From contig NZ_CP134062.1 of NCBI RefSeq assembly GCF_031583025.1, forward strand, positions 2,108,001 to 2,172,000: 64,000 nucleotides of DNA, read 5' to 3'. Positions 1 to 7,841 of the stretch are shown in pieces. The notes under the pieces were generated by a model that searched no databases, had not been told where the DNA came from, and saw nothing but the letters and a program-made list of their open reading frames with translations. Source of the DNA: Mycobacterium sp. Z3061. Lineage in GTDB: Bacteria > Actinomycetota > Actinomycetes > Mycobacteriales > Mycobacteriaceae. Positions within the stretch are counted from its first letter, which is position 1; every line of letters begins with the position of its first letter. The translations under genes and the position numbers were made by a program.

Positions 1-569
1 AGGCCGGGGCCGAACAGTTCGGTGATCTCCTCCCGCATCGAGGCCGAACACGTGATGAGTGAATCGGATTCGCGCACCAGCCACGACTCCACGGCGTGCA
101 CCTGCCGGCTGATCGCCCCGCTGACCCAGCCGGAATGCCGGCCGGCCTCGGTCGCGTGAATCGTCGAAACGATTGGCACGTCGTAGAATTCGGCGAGGGC
201 AAGGGCCGGGTGGGCCACCAGCCAATCGTGTGCGTGCACCACGTCGGGGCGCCACTGCCGCTTGTTGCCGGGGCTTTTGATGGACAGTCCGGCACGGATC
301 ATGGCATGGCCCATGGCCAGCGTCCAGGCCATCATGTCGGCGCCGAAGGTGAACTCGTGGGGATCCTGCGCGGCGGCGATCACCCGCACGCCGTCGTGGA
401 CCTCGTCCGACGTCGGGTGGGTGCTGGGATCGGTGCCGGTGGGCCGGCGGGACAGCACGACGACTTCGTGGCCGGCCTCGGCGAGTGCGGTGGACAGGTG
501 GTGGACGTGTCGGCCGAGGCCGCCGATGACGACAGGCGGGTACTCCCACGAGATCATCAGGATCTTCAT
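1..569 (-). CDS. GT4-family glycosyltransferase (Rv3032-like), 3' end outside window
   Basis: The reverse strand reads open from an ATG at 569 to the left edge (189 codons), starting MKILMISWEYPPVVIGGLGR. The N-terminal GGLGRHV loop and the DVVHAHDW segment are typical of GT-B glycogen/glucan synthases of family GT4/GT5. In H37Rv the gene next to the GH57 enzyme is Rv3032, an alpha-1,4-glucosyltransferase used for methylglucose lipopolysaccharide and glycogen; that assignment is by family and position. Only the N-terminal, acceptor-side half is visible, and the catalytic C-terminal domain lies outside. It follows the GH57 gene on the same strand after about 115 bp, so co-transcription is plausible. 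Confidence 0.88.
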   Translation of the reverse strand, partial: MKILMISWEYPPVVIGGLGRHVHHLSTALAEAGHEVVVLSRRPTGTDPSTHPTSDEVHDGVRVIAAAQDPHEFTFGADMMAWTLAMGHAMIRAGLSIKSPGNKRQWRPDVVHAHDWLVAHPALALAEFYDVPIVSTIHATEAGRHSGWVSGAISRQVHAVESWLVRESDSLITCSASMREEITELFGPG

Positions 570-684
570 GCGGGCGCCTTTGCGGGGCGTGAGCGACCGC
601 GAATTGTCAGTGTCGGCGGCGTGGCAGTGGCGAAACGCGGGCGCTCGGCGGGGGTGTGGGGGGCGGCCAGGGACAAGGCGGCGC

Positions 685-2265
685 TCACTTGGGGAGTCTC
701 CGTGCGTCCAGGGCGCCGAACAGGCCGTCGGCCCGGTTCCAGCCCTGCGCCAGTCGCTGCGCGGAGTCCCGGCGACCCGACGCCAGGGCCCCGGCGATCT
801 CCCGGGTGGCATGCGCGTGTAGGTGGGCGCGGTAGCGGGCGTAGTCGGCGGCGGAGTCCTTGCTGACCATGAACGGCCAGTCGCTGGACACGGTCAGCAG
901 CGTCTCGCGCAGGATCTGGTCGGCGACGTGATCGCGGGGGATGGGCCCGTCCAGCGACGCCGTCTGGGCCAGCGCCTTGTCCACGGTGGTGAGCGCGGTG
1001 TCGACCACTTCGGAGTTGAGCTGGACCAGGTCGGCTACCTGCTCGCCGTTCCACACCTGCCAGTCCTTGCCGGAACCCCAAGAGCTGGGCGGCAATTCGA
1101 CCGGTGAGCCGACGAACCCCGCCGACATCGCCTCGCGCAGCGTCCCCACCCGGACCCCGGCCTCGGGCAGTGCGCGCAGCACGCGCGCCAGCCAGGTCGG
1201 GCCCTCATACCACCAGTGGCCGAACAGCTCGGTGTCGAACGCGGCCACCACGTGCGGGGGTCGGCCGATCCGCTCGGACTCGGACATCAGCCGGTTGCGC
1301 ACCACCTCGACGAAGTCGGCGACGTGGACGTCGACCGCGCGGTCGGCGCGCTCGGGGTCATAGGGAGCCTTGCCGTCGGACCCCACGTTGCGGCCCGTGA
1401 CGCGCGCCGGCTTGAGCCCGGTCAGGTGGTCATAGGTGTGGAAGTCCCGGTACGCGGCGTGCCCGGGGTAGCCGGACTTGGGTGACCACACGCGGTAGCT
1501 GACCTGCAGGTCACGTCCGAACGCGACCACTGAGCTGCTGCCGACGGGTCGGCCCAGCGCGGTGTCCCCGTGCAGCGACGGCCCGTCGACCATGAAGTGG
1601 CTGACCCCGGCCGCGGCATAGTCGTGCTCCATGCCGGGGGCGTACGCGCATTCGGGCGCCCAGATCCCGGTCGGGCGGGCAGACATCCGCAGACACGCGT
1701 CGGCCAGACCTTCGCGCAGCGCGAACTCCCGCAACCGGGGATTCAATAGCGGCTGGAACGGGTGGGCCAGCGGTCCGCCGAGCAGCTCCACCGTGCCGGC
1801 GTCGATCAGGCCGCGCAGCAGCGGGCTGCCGCCATGCCGCCACAGTGTGGCGAAGTCCTCGAGCGCCCGGTCGGCCTCGGCGGACTCACGAATGCCGAAG
1901 GCGCGCAACGCTTCCGGCGTGCAGGACAGATAGCCGGACGATTTCGACCGCGGCAGTGACCGCACGCTGGCAGCCTCGGCAGCGCGCAGTCGCCAATTGG
2001 CCAGCCAGTGGTACATGCCGTCCAGGCAGTACGGGTCGTCGAGTTGCGCGTTGACCACCGGCGTCATGCCCAGGGTGAGCAGGCCGCCGCGATCCTCCTC
2101 GGCCAGCGCGCGCAGCACCCGGAACAGCGGCAGGTAGGCGGCCGCCCACGACTGGTAGAGCCATTCCTCGCCGACCGGCCAGCGACCGTGGTGCGCCAGC
2201 CAGGGCAGGTGGGTGTGCAGCACCAGCGTGAACATGCCGGGTACCCGGGCGGATGAATCGGTCAA
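685..2265 (-). CDS. GH57 family alpha-glucan branching-type enzyme (Rv3031-like)
   Basis: A 526-residue GH57/DUF1957 protein, the same length as I recall for Rv3031. The barrel begins LVLHTHLPWLAHHG, the usual GH57 strand-1 motif. The probable nucleophile is Glu205 in WAPECAY and the probable acid/base is Asp344 in FDTELFGHWWYEGP; both family motifs are intact. It should form alpha-1,6 branches in cytosolic 1,4-glucans, here probably for 6-O-methylglucosyl-containing lipopolysaccharide given its neighbours. Its ATG overlaps the stop of the upstream methyltransferase by 4 bp (ATGA), which indicates translational coupling. No key residue is missing. Confidence 0.93.
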   Translation of the reverse strand: MTDSSARVPGMFTLVLHTHLPWLAHHGRWPVGEEWLYQSWAAAYLPLFRVLRALAEEDRGGLLTLGMTPVVNAQLDDPYCLDGMYHWLANWRLRAAEAASVRSLPRSKSSGYLSCTPEALRAFGIRESAEADRALEDFATLWRHGGSPLLRGLIDAGTVELLGGPLAHPFQPLLNPRLREFALREGLADACLRMSARPTGIWAPECAYAPGMEHDYAAAGVSHFMVDGPSLHGDTALGRPVGSSSVVAFGRDLQVSYRVWSPKSGYPGHAAYRDFHTYDHLTGLKPARVTGRNVGSDGKAPYDPERADRAVDVHVADFVEVVRNRLMSESERIGRPPHVVAAFDTELFGHWWYEGPTWLARVLRALPEAGVRVGTLREAMSAGFVGSPVELPPSSWGSGKDWQVWNGEQVADLVQLNSEVVDTALTTVDKALAQTASLDGPIPRDHVADQILRETLLTVSSDWPFMVSKDSAADYARYRAHLHAHATREIAGALASGRRDSAQRLAQGWNRADGLFGALDARRLPK

Positions 2266-3059
2266 CGGCGCACCGCGATCGCCACCAGATCCAGGCTGTC
2301 GTCAATGTCACAGTCGGACCGCTCGAGCAGGTCGAAGTCGGCGGTGGCCACCGCCGCGACGTCGGCCACCAACTCGGGCGACCAGGGCGCGTCGGCCACC
2401 GCCCGCTCGATCTGCGCGTCGATGATGGAGCCGCCGTGGCGGGCATCCATCTCCCGCAGTCGCGGCCCGTGGAACAGCCCGCTCATCGACACGTCGGTGA
2501 AACCGCCCTCGACCAGCAGTTGGGTGAGCTCGTTGGCGTTGAGTTCGCGGGTGTGGAATGGGTTGATCGGAGTGTCGCGGCCGGGGGAGAAGGTGATCCG
2601 GTTCGGCGTCGACACCATCAGCACACCCCCCGGTCGCAGCACCCGCGCGCACTCGCGGATGAACTGGCCCTGGTCCCACAGATGCTCGATGACCTGGAAG
2701 TTCACCACCACGTCCAGGGTTGCGTCGGGAAGCGGCAATTCGGTCAGGTTGGCGTGCAACACCTGCACCCGGGGATAGCGGTGGCGGACGTGGGCGACCG
2801 CGGACTCGTCGTAGTCGACGGCGACCACCTTGGCGGCCAGCCCGGCGATCAGGTCCGCGCCGTAGCCCTCTCCGCAGCCGGCCTCCAGCACGTCACGGCC
2901 CGCGCACCGCGGCGCCAGGCGCTCGTAGACCACCTCGTGCCGGCGGAACCAGTAGTTCTCGATGTCGAGGTCGGGGATGGTGCGCTCGCCGGTCAGCGTC
3001 AACCCCGGATCGGCCGCGTGGTCGATCCGGTCCGGAGTATTGGGGACGATTGAGCTCAT
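2262..3059 (-). CDS. SAM-dependent methyltransferase (Rv3030-like)
   Basis: A 265-residue class I methyltransferase of the Methyltransf_11 type. The SAM-binding motif I reads VLEAGCGEGYG (about residues 56-66), followed by an acidic AVDYDES strand and VVNFQVIEHLWDQ as the later motif. It is first in a three-gene reverse-strand run with the GH57 enzyme and the GT4 glycosyltransferase. In H37Rv the equivalent set is linked to methylglucose lipopolysaccharide synthesis, so a sugar O-methylation role is a reasonable inference, but the substrate cannot be read from sequence. It is divergent from fixA across about 217 bp. Confidence 0.9.
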   Translation of the reverse strand: MSSIVPNTPDRIDHAADPGLTLTGERTIPDLDIENYWFRRHEVVYERLAPRCAGRDVLEAGCGEGYGADLIAGLAAKVVAVDYDESAVAHVRHRYPRVQVLHANLTELPLPDATLDVVVNFQVIEHLWDQGQFIRECARVLRPGGVLMVSTPNRITFSPGRDTPINPFHTRELNANELTQLLVEGGFTDVSMSGLFHGPRLREMDARHGGSIIDAQIERAVADAPWSPELVADVAAVATADFDLLERSDCDIDDSLDLVAIAVRR

Positions 3060-3177
3060 TGTTAAGGCAGGCTAATGCCTGGCCTCTGATTCGCGAACCG
3101 GACCGGGTAACAAGGGGGAAGCCCAGGGCAATCGGCCCAGTAAGGACCCGCTATGGTGAGTGGGCAGGCCGCGGTAA

Positions 3178-3193
3178 GTTACCTGCTAGTAAC
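3178..3193. promoter_or_regulatory. Palindrome in the fixA upstream region
   Basis: GTTAC-CTGCTA-GTAAC: perfect 5-bp arms with a 6-nt spacer, 84-99 bp upstream of the fixA ATG. Size and symmetry suit a TetR-type operator. The regulator is not identifiable here. Confidence 0.4.
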
Positions 3194-3276
3194 ATGGCGT
3201 ATGCGGTCAAGAAATGCGTTACCGAGGTCCCGTAGTCGACGCTCCGGGACTCCTTCGAGGAGGACGAACCACACTC

Positions 3277-4068
3277 ATGACGAACATCGTGGTCCTGATC
3301 AAGCAGGTTCCAGACACCTGGTCGGAGCGCAAGCTCTCCGACGGCGACTGGACGCTCGACCGCGAGGCCGCTGACGCGGTCCTGGACGAGATCAACGAGC
3401 GCGCCGTAGAAGAAGCGCTGCAGATCCGGGAGCGGGAGGGCGGCGACGGATCGGTCACCGTACTGACCGCCGGTCCCGAGCGCGCCACCGAGGCGATCCG
3501 CAAAGCCCTGTCGATGGGCGCCGACAAGGCCGTCCATCTCAAGGACGACGGCCTGCACGGCTCGTGCGTGGTGCAGACCGCGTGGGCGCTGGCCCGTGCG
3601 CTGGGCACCATCGAGGGCACCGAGCTGGTCATCGCCGGAAACGAGTCCACTGACGGCTCGGGCGGCGCGGTGCCGGCGATCATCGCCGAGTACCTGGGCC
3701 TGCCGCAGCTCACTCACGTGCGCAAGCTGTCCGTCGAGGACGGCAAGATCACGGCCGAGCGCGAGACCGACGACGGCCTGTTCAGCCTCGAGGCCACGCT
3801 GCCCGCCGTGGTGAGCGTCAACGAGAAGATCAACGAGCCGCGTTTCCCGTCCTTCAAAGGCATCATGGCCGCCAAGAAGAAGGAAGTCACCGTGCTGACG
3901 CTGGCGGAGATCGGGGTCGAGGCCGACGAGGTGGGCCTGGCCAACGCCGGTTCGTCCGTGCTGTCGTCGACACCGAAGCCGCCGAAGACCGCAGGCGAGA
4001 AGGTCACCGACGAGGGCGAGGGCGGCAGCGAGATCGTCAAGTACCTGGTCGGCCAGAAGATCATCTGA
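3277..4068 (+). CDS. fixA: Electron transfer flavoprotein beta subunit FixA/EtfB
   Basis: A 263-residue EtfB starting MTNIVVLIKQVPDTW. Conserved adenine-nucleotide-binding segments are present (MGADKAVHL; ELVIAGNESTDGSGGAVPAIIAEYLGLPQLTHV). The ATG at 3277 was chosen because a GAGGAGGA Shine-Dalgarno lies about 12 bp upstream; the open frame extends further 5' but that extension lacks family similarity. With FixB it forms the FAD-containing ETF heterodimer that takes electrons from acyl-CoA dehydrogenases to the quinone pool via an ETF dehydrogenase. fixB follows after 31 bp, so the two form an operon. Confidence 0.96.
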   Translation: MTNIVVLIKQVPDTWSERKLSDGDWTLDREAADAVLDEINERAVEEALQIREREGGDGSVTVLTAGPERATEAIRKALSMGADKAVHLKDDGLHGSCVVQTAWALARALGTIEGTELVIAGNESTDGSGGAVPAIIAEYLGLPQLTHVRKLSVEDGKITAERETDDGLFSLEATLPAVVSVNEKINEPRFPSFKGIMAAKKKEVTVLTLAEIGVEADEVGLANAGSSVLSSTPKPPKTAGEKVTDEGEGGSEIVKYLVGQKII

Positions 4069-4099
4069 GCCCAAACTCAACGTAGAGAGCGAATAACCC

Positions 4100-5056
4100 A
4101 TGGCTGAAGTTCTGGTGCTCGTCGAGCACGCCGAAGGGGCCCTGAAGAAGGTCACTTCCGAATTGATCACTGCGGCACGTGCTCTTGGTGAGCCGGCTGC
4201 CGTCGTCGTCGGTGCGCCCGGCACCGCCGCACCGCTGGTGGACGGCCTCAAAGAGGCTGGCGCCGAGAAGATTTACGTCGCCGAGTCCGACGTGGCGGAG
4301 AACTACCTGATCACTCCGTACGTCGACGTGCTGGCCTCGCTGGCCGAGTCCAACGCGCCCGCGGCGGTGCTGCTGGCCGCCAACGCCGACGGCAAGGAGA
4401 TCGCCGGCCGGCTGGCCGCGCGCATCGGGTCGGGTCTGCTGGTCGACGTGGTCGAGGTGCGGGAGGGCAACAAGGCCCTGCACTCGATCTTCGGTGGTGC
4501 CTACACCGTCGAGTCCCAGGTCAACGGGGACACCCCGGTGATCACGGTGCGCGGCGGCGCCATCGACGCCGAGCCCAAGGCCGGCGCCGGTGAGCAGGTG
4601 AACGTCGAGGTTCCGGCCCCGGCGGAGAACGCGACCAAGATCACCTCGCGCGAGCCGGCCGTGGCCGGCGACCGCCCCGAGCTGACGGAGGCCAGCGTCG
4701 TGGTCTCCGGTGGCCGCGGCGTGGGCAGCGCGGAGAACTTCAGCGTGGTCGAGGAGCTGGCCGACTCGCTGGGTGCCGCCGTCGGCGCCTCGCGCGCCGC
4801 TGTGGACTCCGGCTACTACCCGGGGCAGTTCCAGGTGGGCCAGACCGGCAAGACGGTCTCGCCGCAGCTGTACATCGCGCTGGGCATCTCCGGAGCGATT
4901 CAGCACCGGGCCGGCATGCAGACCTCGAAGACCATCGTCGCGGTGAACAAGGACGAAGAAGCGCCGATCTTCGAGATCGCCGACTACGGCGTGGTCGGCG
5001 ACCTGTTCAAGGTCACCCCGCAGGTGACCGAGGGCGTCAAGGCCCGCAAGGGCTGA
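4100..5056 (+). CDS. fixB: Electron transfer flavoprotein alpha subunit FixB/EtfA
   Basis: A 318-residue EtfA starting [18 protein letters not shown]. The N-terminal half is the beta-like domain. The C-terminal half carries the FAD-binding signature: [18 protein letters not shown], then [12 protein letters not shown], then [20 protein letters not shown]. All parts expected for a functional alpha subunit are present. It follows fixA in the same direction and ends just before a strong intrinsic terminator, so the pair is a closed transcription unit. Confidence 0.96.
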   Translation: MAEVLVLVEHAEGALKKVTSELITAARALGEPAAVVVGAPGTAAPLVDGLKEAGAEKIYVAESDVAENYLITPYVDVLASLAESNAPAAVLLAANADGKEIAGRLAARIGSGLLVDVVEVREGNKALHSIFGGAYTVESQVNGDTPVITVRGGAIDAEPKAGAGEQVNVEVPAPAENATKITSREPAVAGDRPELTEASVVVSGGRGVGSAENFSVVEELADSLGAAVGASRAAVDSGYYPGQFQVGQTGKTVSPQLYIALGISGAIQHRAGMQTSKTIVAVNKDEEAPIFEIADYGVVGDLFKVTPQVTEGVKARKG

Positions 5057-5066
5057 TCTTCACGCG

Positions 5067-5100
5067 AACGGCCCCGCGGGTTTACCTGCGGGGCCGTTTT
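5067..5100 (+). terminator. Intrinsic terminator after fixB
   Basis: An 11-bp perfect stem (AACGGCCCCGC at 5067-5077 with GCGGGGCCGTT at 5088-5098), a 10-nt loop and a short T run, 10 bp after the fixB stop. This is one of the few classical U-tract terminators in the window. Confidence 0.88.
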
Positions 5101-5199
5101 CGTCGCGCCTCATTTCGGATCAATGACATTCATCTGACGTGCATCGACACGTCAGCGGGCCGATGCCGGTTAGCTGACCGCCTGCGCCACGTTGGTGCC

Positions 5200-6060
5200 A
5201 TGAGCATCGCATCCGTTCTCATACCCAGCGACAAGCCACGTGGCCCGGCGACACGGTCGTCGTCCGGACCGCACTATTCCCTGTTGCTGTCCACCGATCC
5301 GAGCCTCATCGAAGCGGCCCAGCGCCTGCGCTACGACGTGTTCAGCAGCACCCCCGGTTTCGCCCTGCCCACCGCTGTCGACGGCCGAGCGGGTCTGGAT
5401 AAGGACAGGTTCGACGAGTACTGCGACCACCTCCTGGTCCGCGACGACGACACCGGCGAGCTCGTCGGCTGCTATCGCATGCTGCCGCCGTCGGGCGCCA
5501 TTGCCGCCGGAGGCCTTTACACCGCAACGGAATTCGACGTCCGGGACTTCGACGCGCTGCGGCCGTCACTCGTGGAGATGGGGCGCGCGGTGGTGCGCGA
5601 CGGCCACCGCAACGGCGGGGTGGTGCTACTGATGTGGGCGGGCATTCTGGCCTACCTGGATCGCTGCGACTACGACTACGTGACCGGTTGTGTCTCGGTG
5701 CCGGTCGAAACCGGCGGCGAGGCGCCTGGCAGCCAGATCCGCGGCGTGCGCGACTTCGTCCTCAGGCGGCACGCCGCGCGGTACCGGGTACGGCCGTACC
5801 GGCCGGTGTGCGTCGACGGCGTGGCTCTCGACGACATCGCGCCACCCGCACGGCCTACCGTCCCGCCGTTGATGCGCGGTTACCTGCGACTCGGCGCCCG
5901 GGCGTGTGGCGAACCTGCCCACGACCCGGACTTCGGCGTCGGCGACTTCTGCGTGCTGCTGGGCAAGAGTGACGCAGACACCCGCTATCTCAAGCGACTG
6001 CGGTCGGTGTCGGCCGCCAGCGAAATGGGCGGCGCGGCAATGGGGGGAGCGGCCCGGTGA
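5200..6060 (+). CDS. GNAT-family N-acyltransferase, OlsB-like (Rv3027c-like)
   Basis: A 286-residue protein of the GNAT-like family that includes OlsB, the N-acyltransferase that starts ornithine-lipid synthesis, and autoinducer-type acyltransferases. Visible landmarks are EAAQRLRYDVFSS near the start, FDEYCDHLLVRDDDTGELVGCYRML, and LVEMGRAVVRDGHRNGGVVLLMWAGI. Its stop overlaps the GTG of a PlsC-like acyltransferase by 4 bp, the same pairing as OlsB with OlsA. That supports a lipid N-acylation then O-acylation pathway, but the amine acceptor is not proven. A hydrophilic N-terminus of about 25 residues precedes the domain. Confidence 0.82.
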   Translation: MSIASVLIPSDKPRGPATRSSSGPHYSLLLSTDPSLIEAAQRLRYDVFSSTPGFALPTAVDGRAGLDKDRFDEYCDHLLVRDDDTGELVGCYRMLPPSGAIAAGGLYTATEFDVRDFDALRPSLVEMGRAVVRDGHRNGGVVLLMWAGILAYLDRCDYDYVTGCVSVPVETGGEAPGSQIRGVRDFVLRRHAARYRVRPYRPVCVDGVALDDIAPPARPTVPPLMRGYLRLGARACGEPAHDPDFGVGDFCVLLGKSDADTRYLKRLRSVSAASEMGGAAMGGAAR

Positions 6061-6881
6061 ACACACCGGGCGGGCACTCCTGGCTGCCCCGCGCATCGTG
6101 TGACGTCGGCTGTCTGGACGCCGCGGCGGTGTCGGGGCCGGCGGTGCGGTTGCGGGCCGCGCTGCGCATCACGCTGGTCCTGCTGCTGGCCCCCGGCCTG
6201 CCGTTGCTGGGCATCCCGCTGCCGGGTTCCACCCACCTTCAGCGCGCCTACTGCCGGTTGATGCTGCGCAGCCTCGGCGTGCGAATTTCAGTGTCGGGCA
6301 ACCCGATTCGCAATCTGAGCGGAGTCCTGGTGGTGAGTAGCCACGTCTCGTGGCTGGATGTCTTCGCGATCGGCGCGGTGCTGCCGGGGTCGTTCGTCGC
6401 GCGGGCCGACATGTTCACCGGCCCGGCGAGTGGCATCGTCGCGCGGATCCTGAAGATCATCCCGATCGAGCGGAGCAGTCTGCGGCGGTTGCCCGCCGTG
6501 GTGGACGCCGTCGCCCGGCGGCTGCGGGCCGGCCAGACGGTGGTGGCCTTCCCGGAAGGAACCACCTGGTGCGGTGTTGCGTTCGGCAGCTTCTACCCGG
6601 CCATGTTCCAGGCCGCGATCGACGCGGGCCGTCCGGTGCAGCCGCTGCGCCTGACCTACCACCACCTCGACGGGCGGATGTCGACCGCACCGGCCTACGT
6701 CGGCCGGGACACCCTGCTGAGCTCGGTCTACCGGGTGGTCTGTGCGCGCCGCACGGTGGCCCGGGTCCGGGTCGAGTCGCTGCAGCTACCGGGGGCCGAC
6801 CGGCGCGCCCTGGCCCGCCGCTGTCAGTCCGCGGTGCGCTCGGGCGCACCGGCGGCGCTGGACCACGCGCTGGTGGCCTGA
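6057..6881 (+). CDS. PlsC/LPLAT-family 1-acyltransferase, OlsA-like (Rv3026c-like)
   Basis: A 274-residue acyltransferase. The catalytic HX4D motif is HVSWLD (His96, Asp101), block II is FVARADMF, and block III is FPEGTTW (Glu167), so the full LPLAT active site is present. A hydrophobic stretch at about residues 35-56 suggests membrane attachment. The GTG start overlaps the upstream stop (GTGA), so it is translationally coupled to the OlsB-like gene. It could acylate lyso-ornithine lipid or lysophosphatidate; the gene pairing favours the first, as inference only. Confidence 0.85.
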   Translation: MNTPGGHSWLPRASCDVGCLDAAAVSGPAVRLRAALRITLVLLLAPGLPLLGIPLPGSTHLQRAYCRLMLRSLGVRISVSGNPIRNLSGVLVVSSHVSWLDVFAIGAVLPGSFVARADMFTGPASGIVARILKIIPIERSSLRRLPAVVDAVARRLRAGQTVVAFPEGTTWCGVAFGSFYPAMFQAAIDAGRPVQPLRLTYHHLDGRMSTAPAYVGRDTLLSSVYRVVCARRTVARVRVESLQLPGADRRALARRCQSAVRSGAPAALDHALVA

Positions 6882-6936
6882 AAGCTCCTCCGCGTCTCGA
6901 TGGACAATGGAGTTCGTCGAGCGCGGAGGTACCCAA

Positions 6937-7437
6937 ATGAGTCGTTGGCCGAAGCCGGATGTTGCGGGCCCGGGGCAGGAATCGGTGTGGGACTATCCCC
7001 GCCCGCCGCGGCTGGAAGACTTCGCCGGTTCGATCACCATCGAGTTGGGTGGTCAGCAGATCGCGTCGACCCAGCGCGCCTGGCGGGTGCTGGAGACCAG
7101 TCACCCGCCGACCTATTACCTGCCCCGGGAAGCGTTCGCCGAAGGTGTGCTGCGGCCCGCGGTCGGTTCCTCGTGGTGTGAATGGAAGGGCCAGGCCAGC
7201 TACTTCGACCTGGTGACGCCCGCGCGGGTCGCTCCGCGCGCGGCCTGGACCTACCCGCGGCCCACGGCCGGGTTCGAGCCGATCGCCGGCGCGATCGCGG
7301 TGATGGCCGCGCAGGTGGACCGCTGCACCGTCAACGGCGAAGAGGTGATTCCGCAACCCGGCGGGTTCTACGGGGGCTGGATCACCAGCTGGATCGTCGG
7401 CCCGTTCAAGGGAATTCCGGGATCGATGGGTTGGTAG
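6937..7437 (+). CDS. DUF427 domain protein
   Basis: A 166-residue protein with a clear DUF427 core: QRAWRVLETSHPPTYYLPREA, then SSWCEWKGQASYFDL, then AWTYPRPTAGFEPIAGAIA, with a C-terminal QPGGFYGGWIT extension. DUF427 proteins are small beta-rich proteins without a settled function. The ATG at 6937 follows a GCGGAGGT ribosome-binding site; an in-frame ATG at 6907 is less likely. It begins about 55 bp after the PlsC-like gene, so it may share that transcript. It precedes an SRPBCC gene by 24 bp. I recall no equivalent at this position in H37Rv. Confidence 0.85.
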   Translation: MSRWPKPDVAGPGQESVWDYPRPPRLEDFAGSITIELGGQQIASTQRAWRVLETSHPPTYYLPREAFAEGVLRPAVGSSWCEWKGQASYFDLVTPARVAPRAAWTYPRPTAGFEPIAGAIAVMAAQVDRCTVNGEEVIPQPGGFYGGWITSWIVGPFKGIPGSMGW

Positions 7438-7461
7438 CCGGCGAATGGGAAACCTGGATCG

Positions 7462-7836
7462 ATGACGTTCAGTGTGAATCGGATCGTTGCCGCGCCCCCG
7501 CAGGCGGCGTGGGACCTGCTCGTCGACCTGGATGCCTGGCCGCGCTGGGGGCCGTCGATCAGCGGCGCCGAACTCGACCAGCCGGGGAGGCGCCTGGGTC
7601 CGGGTGTCACCGGCACGGTCCAGACGGCGCTGCTCGTGCGACTGCCGTTCGTCGTCACCGATTTCGAACCCGGCAGGTGCTGGGCCTGGAAGGTGGCCGG
7701 GGTTCCGGCCACCTGGCACCGGGTGGATCCGGCGGACGGCGGCGCACGGGTCACCTTCGGGGTGCCGTGGTGGGCTCCCGCCTACCTGGCCGTGTGCGAG
7801 ATCGCGCTACGCCGCATCGAGAAGCTGCTGACCTGA
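7462..7836 (+). CDS. SRPBCC (polyketide cyclase/dehydrase-like) protein
   Basis: A 124-residue START/SRPBCC-fold protein. It begins MTFSVNRIVAAPPQAAWDLLVDLDAWPRWGPSI, the usual first strand and helix, and later has the FVVTDFEPGRCWAWKVAG turn. The family binds hydrophobic ligands in an internal cavity; no ligand can be inferred. It lies 24 bp after the DUF427 gene and converges on the photolyase gene with only 5 bp between stops. Confidence 0.82.
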   Translation: MTFSVNRIVAAPPQAAWDLLVDLDAWPRWGPSISGAELDQPGRRLGPGVTGTVQTALLVRLPFVVTDFEPGRCWAWKVAGVPATWHRVDPADGGARVTFGVPWWAPAYLAVCEIALRRIEKLLT

Positions 7837-7841
7837 CGGAC

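Noticed and set aside
3063-3081. IdeR-box-like sequence (TTAAGGCAGGCTAATGCCT) upstream of the methyltransferase gene
   Set aside because: Only about 11 of 19 positions match the consensus I recall, and the right half does not fit. The AGGCA/TGCCT symmetry is too short to call alone.
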